DNA from: Toxotes chatareus
Taxonomy: Eukaryota > Chordata > Actinopteri > Toxotidae
NCBI GenBank assembly: GCA_016801885.1
Contig: CM028893.1
Span: 13,131,950 to 13,195,949 of the forward strand
Direction of reading: 5' to 3'
Length of the DNA stretch: 64,000 bases
The notes below the pieces were generated by a model. The model was not told where the DNA came from. It saw only the letters and a program-made list of their open reading frames with translations, and ran no database searches. The position numbers and the translations under genes were made by a program. Positions 39,508 to 50,900 of the stretch are shown here, piece by piece; position 1 is the first letter of the stretch, and each line of letters starts with the position of its first letter.

Positions 39508-41963
39508 GTAAGTCCCACTTGTTTACTATTACAGTCCGTCAGGTGAAGTGCCTTCTCCACTCTGTTTATTTATAGCGCAGATGCAAACTACGAACGACCA
39601 GAATGAACTTTTTTTTTATTTATTTATTTTTTTGCATTGTGACCGGGTAATTGCTGGAGAAGACACTTTTCACGAATCTGTTGCACGTAAACGGCGCATG
39701 TGAATCAGCACTGCGACCAAATTGGGGAGCTCACTGTGCCGAAAGCCACGCTAAAAAAAGTACCATTTAAAACTGCTGCAGCCTCTTGTTGCATAAATTA
39801 CATGTTTATGTGTTTATGAGGTGACTTTCATACCTGTGCTGTGCTACACCTTACACTCTGCACAGGTATCTGACACGAGTTTTACTCCTCCAGGCGTCAC
39901 GTTGTGGGTGTACACACAATTCAGATTTTTTTTTTTTTTTTTTTTTGGTCACTCTACAAAACTTCACTGCTCAGTCGTGCTTTTCAGAGTGTCTTTATTG
40001 GAAATTAAAGTTCCAGATGTCTTTCTTACTGTACCATTTGTGCCAAACACCCTTTAAACTATGTGGATGATTTTTTAAAAAAGCTCTTCAGTCTGCATTT
40101 ATATGCAGCCCCAGGGAGTGAAAAGGCAGTTTGTGTTTGAGTGGGCCCGCTCACAGTCATTTGCTATTAAAACCCCGCCCTGCTGATGAATATTTACGAT
40201 AAGGAGATCAAGTGTTCTGCATGGGGGCACATCTGCTGCAGTGCTAGAATGGAAGCAAATAAGGGATAGCTGCTTTCTGTACGCCACTTTTTTTTATGAC
40301 TTTTTATGTTTAATGTTATCCATTCGTTTATTGGGGCTGTTTGAAGGCATGTGGCATTTTTAAAGTGCTGAAAGTCTGACTGCAAGTTTAACCTCTTAAG
40401 CTGCATAAATAATTTAAAAACCCTTTTGATTATCAGAAAAATGCTTTGTCACAGAGCTGAAATCAGGGTTTTATTTCCCACAGCAGCACGTTACAAGTTT
40501 TAGAGATACATGGTTCACACATATACAAGAAATACATCTCTAAGACAGCGTGAAAAGCATGCGATCAACTGCAGCATCAGCCAAACGTACTACAGAAGAA
40601 GAGTGTAGTGAAGTTACAGATTGACATCTGTGATGATAAAGATCAGGTTAAGGTAGAAACAGCAGGGTAGATGCAGCACTGCACTGAGCTGTGGCTGATA
40701 GGCGGCAACGTGGCTTCTTTCTTGTTAATTGTGCAGGATGTTTGGTGGATGAGGATAAAAATGCGGCCTATCCACAGTGTGTCACAGGTCTGATGAAATA
40801 ACTGCAGTATCACCCAGAATCCCATGCTGTCAGAGGGAACTGAACCCCGCCGGTGTTAGTAGCTTGCTCTTACAGCTGAGTGGCAGGAAGTGCCCGTGAG
40901 GTTGTCATCAGCTGTGATAGAGACGCTGAGAACATGAAAGCGAAGCAGCATCTGAAAGCTTCCTGCGTCTCAATGGGACTCAGCTGATGGAGCTGCATTG
41001 ACTTTGAATTGACTCCTCCACCCACTTCCCACCTCCCTGTTGTTTTGTGTTGTATATGTGTGTGGGTGACTGGGTGGCTGAGCGGATGGATGTGTGTGTG
41101 TGCGTGCGCGGGTTGAGTGAGTGACAGATGAGTTCATTGGGTGGTCTCGGTGGCTGTAACCCTGGTAACCGTCGCTCTGGCGTGGCAGTGGTCCAGCTCA
41201 GAGTTAGCGTGTGTTCTTACTGTTCTCCTACTGCATTTAGCAGCAACTCTCAGTGGCACCATATCAGACCGTTCAAACATTAATCATACTTTTGTTACTG
41301 TGAGAGGATATTTAAAGGAAAACAAGTTTCCTCCAGAGACAGAGTTGTTTTATGCAAACCCCAAAAAACCACACCACAACACTTCTTTTACATAACTCTG
41401 CTTTTTTAGCCTGGTGATAGACTTTATTTGAGGATAATGTTTCAGTGAACATACAGAGTCTGTAGTAGCTTCTCCAGAGTGTTTGTTAGGGCTGACACAG
41501 CTGTTGGCACGGGGAAAACATCACACACAGGTGAGGAGGAATGGCGAGGACAGAGGAGGAGGCGTGACGGGCAGCAGAGGAGTTGGAGCAGCAAGGAAAT
41601 CATCCAGCTTTTTTTTTTATAAGCAAAAGAATTAATCAGTTTATAGAGAAGATAGTCATTATTTGAAATCTATTTTAGACATTTTCATGTTCTTCTTTTA
41701 TCAGCTTCAAACAGGTGCAGGCAGGAAGAGACCCACTTTCACAAAAAAAGGATGCGACCAAATCCAAAAACTGAGAAAGTTGGTCACACCACTGCCTCCG
41801 GTGGAAAAGTTATTCTGGAGCCGTGCCCACTTTAGCTTGTTGCAGAACAGTTACACCTTCTCTCCTTGATTTTTCTTTCCTCCTTGTGTCTCATGTGTTT
41901 TCAGCGATGGTGATATCAGAGATGGATTTGCTGAACTGACAAATGTCTCAGGGACAACCATTT

Positions 41964-41990
41964 CCTCCTCTCCTCTCCTCTCCTCTCCTC
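41964..41990. repeat. (TCTCC)n repeat
   Basis: About five pentanucleotide units. Confidence 0.9.
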
Positions 41991-44900
41991 TTTTGCCCCC
42001 CACCCTCTCGGTTGAATTCCTCCAGAGCTTGGCAGGACTTGTCAGGCTGTCTCTTACTCCCTGCAGGTGCTATAGGCTGAAACATTCCAGAAACACTAAG
42101 TGAGGCGACAGATCAGTGCTTGATTTGTGGTTCCATTATTAGCCCCCTTGCAACCCTCTTTCCTGTCCCTTTTTGCCCTCGCTGCTTCTGCAAGTCAGGC
42201 AGTTGATTGCATGTTGATTTATGGTGGGATTTTCTGAGCAGTGGTCACTGCAGCCTCTTCAGCCTTCATGTGGTGTCGCAGCTTCTTTCTTCCTCTGTGT
42301 CTTTATGCAGTGAAGGAGCTGAAAATAATCCATTTTTTTTTTTTTTTTTATACTGCTTTTACTCTTGTTTCATACTTTAAAAAACAGTTAGTACATGCTA
42401 AGCAACCAGGGCAAGTTTTGACAAACTTAAAACAGGCAGAGGAGATTGTGTCGTTTGACAAATCAGAATTATGACGTACTGTTTAAATTTTTGCTGAGTG
42501 AGAGAAGGTGACAAGCAAGAAATGATAAACCACATGATTGTAGAGAAAGCTGTCAAACATGATCTATGTCTTTACTGTCAGGTAGAAATGGTTTATATAT
42601 CAGCATGTTCCTGGATGTTTAAAGGTGGCAGCAGGAGTAGGTGTGACTGTGCTGCGGTTTACATTCCCCCGAAGGCTTTTGCCTGAAAACAAGAATGAAT
42701 ACTGATGATCTGGGTCAGGATGAGATTAGTCAAGTTTATGAAAAAGTTCTGACGTTGTTTTGAAATGTGATAGCCGACTGGTAAATCCAGAGAGACAGAG
42801 GAAGGGTGTGTGTTGTTTGATGTGACGGGGTCATGCTGCTCTGTCTCAGTTTGCGGTCCGTGTTGTGGGTCAACATGCAGATGGCTCTGTCCTCGTCATC
42901 TTCATCCTTTTATTCCTCTACTGTCAACTTTCATTCACTTTCTCTGCCCTGGCATAAAGCCCTCTTCCTCTCTTTCCCTCCAGGTTAAACCTACTCTTCT
43001 CTCTGCGTATTTCCTCAGAGCAAAGCCTAAAATACTAAGTGCATTAGGAAACCTATAAACCACACATAGCAGGTTTAACATACTGTAGAAAAGCCCCTGC
43101 TGTTCCTCTCCCACGCCTACACTTAAAGCTCTGCTACCTGTGTGGTGCTTGCATGCAGTGGTGCATGTTTCCCCATCCCCATAAAATCATATGCCTCTGT
43201 GTTTGTGTTACCGTCGCAGGTGGGATGAGAGACGTCTTGAGCTTGGTTTCCTTTGGGAAATACCCTCGTCAAACTATTTAAAAGGACAGACTGGCTTTCG
43301 GGCTATTTATTGCCACAGCAGTGTTACACAAAGGCAGCTAATCTGAGGACAGGGGGACTCCCATGTGTGCAACCAAATATCAGTGATGCAGAAAGAGATG
43401 TTTAGGCTGAAAGGCTGCAGAATGCACAGTGGTTTAATACAGCAGGAAGACCTGAACACACCAAAGGATGAAACTACTACTGCTTCCTTAGAAGTAAGCA
43501 TCCATTTAAAGTCACCTTTGACCATTTACAATCTTTGTTTGAACTTTTCATCTCTCATGAATGACAGCAGCCTTGCACAGGCCTGTCTGTAGCTCTGCAG
43601 AACATTATGCAATCTTTGTAATGCTTAAATACAGTTATCTCCTTGTGAGAATGTCCAACAACAATAGAGTGGCAGAGGTGTGTTGATGTAGCCGTTGACA
43701 GATGCTGCCTCCTTCTCTCCTTTCCTTATCTTTGCGTTGGATTTGATCGCAGTATTCTCATTTGTCAATTCTCCCTGACATTCACCCTTTCATTTTTCAC
43801 TCGCATCACTTAAAATCATAACTACATCAGTTTTTTCCCCTGGCACAGTAACAGACATATTTAAAAGACGTGATGAGTATGTTATCTTTCATGTAGATAT
43901 GCAGCAGCTTGTTTGGAACAATCGATTGGCTTGATTTAAATTCTGTTTCTCTCTCTGTGATCAGGCTGATAAAGTGACTTAGCCGTTGCTGCTTTTCTTC
44001 TCTGTGTTGCATTTTGACTTTTACTTACGTGTTTTACTCGTTGGCGTTGAAGGTTTTTAATCAGACCTGTGACTTGGATTGATTGGCACACTGGAATTCC
44101 CATGTTTTTGTTAAACCAATCAGATTTAGTGGGTTGTGTCACACCATTGTGTCAAGGTTGTGGCAACACCGTCAGCACCATCTGCTGAGCTTTGGCACAG
44201 TCACTTTCACATATCAGACCCCCACCTTCTCCTTTGATGGAGCACACGCTGTCAGTTTGTCCCCCGATTGGTCGCGGTGAACTCCAGAGGTCAGAGGTCG
44301 TCCGAGCACAAAGGCAGCGGGGGCTCGTGACCACGCCGATGGCTTCACATTCCAGCGCCCGCTCTCCAGATTTGTCTATCGCACTTTGTCTTGTGCTTTT
44401 CTGCCTCTCATGAAAGGAAGATGAGCGAAAACACAGAAGATTTAGAGGCAGCAGGAGGAAGCAGAGAAAAGACAGGAGAGGGGAGGGAAAGGAGGGGGCT
44501 ATTCTCTATATCTGCAGGCCCTGGGGGGGTGTTTATGAAGGTCTTTAGGTTTGTCAGAGAGGAGCTGAGGTGGAGCAGTGTTTGGCTGCCTGGATGCTCG
44601 GTGGGAGTGCTGTCTTAGCTTGTTCGACGTGCCCGGTCCCTTCTCCTTAATGCCATCACTCCCCTCTGGGCTGTTTGCACTTCAGAGGGATTAGACCTCC
44701 AATCTACTTCTCCTCATTTGTTGGGTTTTCTCCTCTGTCTATTTTTCATTCTTCCTCTTCTTGCTTCATTTTGTGTATTTTGTCCCTTTCAGACTCCCCA
44801 CTTGTTGTCCCTTTCACTCCCAAAAGTCCCCTCATGTCTCTGTTGGATTCAGTATTTTCATTTTAACAGCTGATTAAATGACTGTGTAATGTGAGGTCTC

Positions 44901-47771
44901 AAATTGTGATTTCAAATTGTGTCTATTAGCCAACTGTGATTCCCAATAATCAGCACCCACGGTTTCAGTTTTTTGCCTTATTTAAGTTTCAAACCAGAAA
45001 ACATGGCAGCTTCACCCCTCTGAGGAGTTCATGTTTGTTTTGAAGTCAGGAAGCCCGACAGGTTCAGTTCCCGCTTTGCTTTGATGCTCCACTTTTTCCC
45101 CTGCAACATCATTACTTTGGCATTAGACACCAACATCAACCCTTTAAGTCAAACATTTTCCCTCCTCACTGCAATTATCATATGCATGCCTGTGCAGGGG
45201 GAACACATCTTCTTTTGTTTCTCAGTTTACTGTGGTGGTGGTCTGAACAACCCTGTTGGGACATGGTGTGTGTTTATGTGACTGAGTGGCTTTCTAATTA
45301 CCATTAATGTTCTTTAATCGAAACATTAATTACACGCCCGGGTCCACGTTAATGCCATTGTTGTGGTGCAGGTGCAGATATTTGCCCCACTTTGTAGGAG
45401 CCTGATAAACGAGGCCCGGCAGCTGATGTAAACTAAACCAAAGACAAATGTGTGCACTGCAGTTCTAATGTCCTGTTTAACTTTACCTTTAGCACAGCAG
45501 TGCTGACTTTAACTTGTCTTTTTAGAGGTGTAAAGCTTGGCCAAAGCTCTCTTTGTCTAATCTTTTCGAGACACTGAAATATTTTTAGCCTTTCTTTGTT
45601 TTCAGTGAAACTATCATGAGCTAAAACATCGATTTAACCAAAGTTAGTTAGTTAAAAGCAGGAAATTGGAAGAGAAACTGTTGCGGCTGTGTTTGTGGAA
45701 AAACCATCCAGATCCCAGCACACTGGTGTTAGGAAGCGGAATATAATCCAGTGTAGTCGCTGCCTGCGCAGCCAGGTAAGGAACATTTGATCTTTCAGTT
45801 CATGTGAAAAATTCAAAAACACCAAATTTGGTTTCATCCATGGACGCATTTTTTCAGTTTTTGAATCGGAGAAAAGGATTTTTTTGTAGTTGACATCAGA
45901 GCAAGTTTCCCGCCTCCCCAGGCTCTGTATCCACGGTTATCGTATCTGTGGCGAGGCAACCCCCGGCTGCAGCCCACTAATGTCCCGCTGTGATAGGAAC
46001 ACTATCATTGGCACATCAGATGTGTCAGTTATTGTGTGCTATTACCGCCTCACTGTGTCTCTGCCTGTCCCTGTAATTACGGATACCTCCGCTCTGTTTT
46101 TCCACCTCTTTGTCTCACACTCATCCTTCACTCCCTCCTCTGTGCCAGCCAGCTAATCCAGGTAGCCAGGTAACTACCTCATCCATTCTTCCCTCCCTCC
46201 AACTGTTCCCTGAGTGGTTTATAAATGACATAACTTTGGTGCGTCAGGTACCTTCTTTATTAGAGTTCTTGCCCGTGATGCCAGCTTGTTTGTGTTTGTC
46301 TCGCTCCCCCTTTTTGTCATAACTTTACTGAAGCAGCTGCCAAAGTTAATGATGCCACTGCTTTGAGGAAAACAAAGCCTGCGGCTATGGAAGTGCCACA
46401 GCTTATTGCTGTATGAGCAGACACAACTATGAAGGCAATAACTTGTAGATTTAATGCCTTAAAACACTTTTTTTTATAGAGCTGACTTCTTGTCTGACCA
46501 GAAGATAAGTTGTTGCTTGCAAAACACTGTTCTGTCACGTTGCCATGTTGTTAGTGTGCTTTATTTTACTGGAAGGCAATTTGTGCATCTTACTTTAAAA
46601 GTACTATAAAAACAAGATTGCCATTCTTCTTCCTGTTGTACTGGGCTATGGAAACATAGACTCAGTGCACTGGATAGAAAGGGAACCAGTAAAATTGTGA
46701 AAGTCCTCTGTGGATCTACAGAAATCTAAGATCCTATCAGGGTGGTCAAGCAAAAGAAAAGGCTGTTTTTCTTCACTCAGCACCCACTGAGTAACCTTTG
46801 TCAATCAGCGTTGTCTTGCGAATGGTCATAAATCAGATAGACTTCCCAATTTGTCTTCTAGGCCTGTCCAGAGGGGGAAAATACCACATCAGTCAGGTGT
46901 AATTTACTGTGCTTTGTAGGTGAGTGTGGAGCTATCACCCACGCCCACCAGCACCGTGACAGGCCTGATGAGCAGCAGTCAATCTTTACTTTTTTCATTC
47001 TAACTTGGTTGTGATTGATTGATTTTCTTGAAGCTGCTTCGGTAACTTCTCTTGTCTTTTAAGCTGTAAAAGTCTAAAATTAGTCTCTTAAGCCGTGACT
47101 TTTTGTGCAATGTGTGAAAACCTCAAGACCTCATCAGTAGACGTTTGTATCCCTCTTAAGTTTGTTCAGGTATTTCATGAGCGGAACTCCCAGAGCGATA
47201 CAGAATCTTGTTTACGAGGGAGTAGTGGTTGCTTTTAAAAGGCCTGGGAGAGGATATTTTCAGGGACTGGGTCACTCTGTCCTCTGGCACGCGCTCATAA
47301 AACAGCCTTAGCTCGCTGCCTTGACCTGCTGTTGGTGGGACTCCATCCTCACTGGCAAGCCCTGGCCTAGTTTCTCCTGCGCTAACTCACACCTCATACC
47401 TGGCTGAGTTACTATGAGCGAGCGTAAGACAACTTTTGGCAGGTATTACACTAACGTCACACGTAACAAAGAGCTCTTGTTACCTGTTTCAGTGCCCAGT
47501 CTCCTCAAGGCATTGACTGATTAACCTGTTCAAAGAGCTGAAGAAATCCAACAAAGCTAATATCCTTTCTTTTATTTGCAGCATTAACTTTTCACAGTGT
47601 AAGAAATTTGAAATAGAAATTAAATTGTCCACATCTTTTTTTTATATATTGCAGATTTCAAACTCAGAGGCAATTTAAAGTGTAATAATGTGAGGTATAT
47701 AAAAAAAAGGACAGTGTGAATGATCATATTTTACATGTGAAATGGCTGAAAACCACATACACCTAAATATG

Positions 47772-47810
47772 TTTTCATCATGTGAAATGTTTGGTTTCAC
47801 ATGATGAAAA
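47772..47810. repeat. Perfect 16-bp inverted repeat with 7-nt loop
   Basis: TTTTCATCATGTGAAA pairs fully with TTTCACATGATGAAAA around TGTTTGG, within probable col4a6 intron 1. Confidence 0.85.
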
Positions 47811-48541
47811 TTCATGTGAATTTGACGACAGAAATAAAATAAAATAATATAAAATAAACGACTATGACGAATACCTAGAGAATACAGATCCTGTGCAGTA
47901 AATGGCCCTAAATTAACTTTAGTTTACCTGAAATGAAAACTGCTGTCATCTAGTTTTGTAACCTCAAAAACATCAATTTAACTGGTTAACAAAGGCTGGC
48001 CATCATCATTGGGATTTTCACCCCACAGCATAGTGTTCATTGTAGTGCTGCTGACTGAAGTGCTTTGCAGCTTAGCACTACCTGGCACCGTTCCCTCCAA
48101 CTTCACCCTGAGCCTTTGCTCTTAGCTTTAACTCCATTCATTATGGAGTGAAGGTCCTCAGCGAGTCCTCTGGCTCTGTTCCCCGTCACCCACAGTGGCC
48201 CCAAATGGCCACTAATGAGGGGGGACAGATGATCATTGTGCCAACCTACGCTGCAAAACATGGCCGCTTCCCGGGGCGATTTGATCTCGGGACTTAGCCT
48301 TTTTATATTCATTTGCATCAGAAACAACTTCAGATCTCTCCCATCGCTGGAGGGCTGGTGTCGGTCTGTGTGATCATCATATTTTTTTGTCCTGTAATCT
48401 GAAGGCGTCCTGTAACCGGGGTCAGTGTGTTTGTCAACAGAGTGCAGTTGCCCCACATATTTATTTAGCCGACTCCTCTTGTTCCTAAATAGCATAGCAC
48501 TCACTCACTCACTCACTAGCTGGCCAGAGAGCAGCTTCAAC

Positions 48542-48543
<2 letters not shown>

Positions 48544-48575
<32 letters not shown>
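48544..48575. repeat. (GT)16 microsatellite
   Basis: Pure GT run. About 30 bp to its left lies a short (ACTC)n run at 48500-48516. Confidence 0.97.
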
Positions 48576-48577
<2 letters not shown>

Positions 48578-49865
48578 CCAAGTGGAAGGGGGTGAGGCGA
48601 GGTTTCATTATTTCTGTGAATGGTCAGTGTGTGAGTGTGTGTACGTGTGAGACAGAAAATACAAACACACCACGAACTAATACAAAGAACATCATGTAAA
48701 CGAAATCCTGTACACCTTGATGATCGATTGTTTGTTGATCACCACCGTATTTAGATCAGCGTCTGAGCCTAAACTCTTTAACACTCTGGCCAATTTAATT
48801 TAAAAGACCGAAGCTGTTCCAAAGGTGGGTCAGAAAGTGAAACGACTGATTTGAAATACTTTAGAAAAAGTGCGATCGCAACAAAAAGACGTATCAGTGA
48901 GGATGAACTCAGCTGAGGACGGGGTGATGAGGACAAACGTACCCTAGACAAAGGAAGCATAGAGGATCAATTAGGTAACGGAAAAGACATTTATTGGCCT
49001 TTTAACAATCGACTGGATCTTGTCAGCTTGTTGCAGTTGGCAAGCCCTTACAGCAGCCCAGAGGTATGTGCACCTCGAGCAATGACATGGTGCAATACTG
49101 AGCCGAGCATGTTGCCATTTACATGACTCTCGGCTCCAGGCGTGATTGGCAGCGAGTGATTTGATTGACGTTTCATTTGCGTACCTCCTCTATTGCCTGA
49201 TAAGAGTTCTGTCACATCTCCCTTTATCTCATATGTCTGGGTGCTTCACTAAATGGAGACTGTTGCGAATCTTTTTAACCTCGTTAGCTGTTTGACAGAG
49301 TTTAGAGATTCATGGCTTCGGGGCCCAGTGGCTGAATGTGAAGGTCTTGAATGCTCATTTCTGCAGGGTAGAAGATGAGGTGATCCAGAGTTTGAGCGGC
49401 AGTAATTTAGTCATTTTGCGAGAGCAGGATTTAGATTGTAAGGAAAATGGTGCCAACATTTTTTCATTCAAACCGATTCTGAAAATACCAGCAGAGAAAA
49501 CACTGTAAGGACAGAAGGTTTTCACCCCGACAGCCCTCGACTGTAACCTTCTCTCCTTTTTCTAAACTTGAGGTCAGCTGGAGGTCTACAAATCCTGTTT
49601 TTGCCGACTTCATATTTGTCTTTGTCCGACCTGAAACTGAAACGGTGATAACTTCTACATACGGTACATTTACAGTTTCAGTCTGTGCAGTGGAATGAGC
49701 AGGCATTTGCAATATTTTGTAGACAGTGTAAGCTTATTAACTGCATACTTCAAAACAACCTCTGCTTCTGCACAGTAAAGAAAATCTCTTCACGGCCTTG
49801 TTGACATTCGGACAGTGCCTCAAAACCTTCTTCACCTTAGTGAAGACAGAAGTGAGGTCAGCTAA

Positions 49866-50010
49866 ATAAGCTGCAACGTCAGTTAATCTGCAACCATTTT
49901 GATAATCGATTAACTGGTTTAAGTCATTTTCATTTCACAGGGAAGTGTTTAACCGTTGGCAGTTCCAGCTTCTCAAAAATTCCCAGCCTTTTGTATTGTT
50001 CTGCAGCTCT
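49866..50010. repeat. Dispersed teleost repeat copy
   Basis: Contains TTTTGATAATCGATTAACTG, GTTTAAGTCATTTT and CAGTTCCAGCTTCTC, in the order seen in a very common non-coding fish repeat. It shares several words with the copy at 50.75 kb. Class uncertain (possibly a non-autonomous hAT). Confidence 0.55.
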
Positions 50011-50744
50011 AGTCTTCTTTTAAATTGTGTCTAGAATTGGAAAAATCACATCCAGACTCGTTCGGTTTTGCTTCATTCGGGTACGATAGACTTTTAAAAT
50101 GAATCCTTTCCTTAGATCATTTTCTTTACTTCAGTTTTATAAAGTGTAACTGAGAAGCTGTTGTCATGATACTTGACATTTCAGGACCATGAGGTCATTT
50201 CCTAGAGCATCGCAAATCCAGCCCCGGTGCGTTCGGTGCGAACTGTGGACAAGTGTCGCAACTTTTGTCTTTAGGAATGTTCAGGCATTCCCGATCCCAC
50301 CGGCATTCCAGATGACATTTAGGCTCTTGGAATCCGTGACAGACCGCAGGGGGACAGGTCTGGGCATAGGACCCATCCGTCTTTGAGAGCTAATAGCTAA
50401 TGAACCGTTGCCAGGGGCGACATGAACATTCCATGTCATCGCCATAGCTACTACATTCCCTCCCCCTCCTCCTCGGCCACCACCCGCTCCTGCCCCCGCT
50501 GCCCTCCAGCTCCTTGAAGAGGTCGCACACCTGTCTGCACCTCTTCTTTCCTTTCCTCACCTTCCCCCCACCTTCTCTCTTTCCCCTTTTCTTTCACTTT
50601 TTTCCCCTTCACCATCACCCTCCCACCTCCTTTAGTCTCGTTTGAACTCAGTGACTCCGCCGCTGTTTCTCTTCATAAAGTTTTTGTTGAATTATCTGTT
50701 ATTAACACCAGCAGTTTTCTAAGCACGGGACAATTTTAATAGTT

Positions 50745-50900
50745 GTTTAAATTAATTACGGATTTATCTAACAAATAAGACACTATATCCATGAATTGGA
50801 ATTGGAAACTATTTTGATAATCGATTGCATTTTTAAGTTATTTTTGCAAAATATTCTTGGTTCAAGCTTCTCAGCTGTGCAGCTTTTCTGCTCCCTGAGG
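50745..50900. repeat. Second copy of the same dispersed repeat
   Basis: Has CTATTTTGATAATCGATTGC, AAGTTATTTTTGCAAAATATTC and GGTTCAAGCTTCTCAGCTGTG, then CTTTTCTGCTCCC. Same order and orientation as the copy 0.9 kb to the left. Confidence 0.55.
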
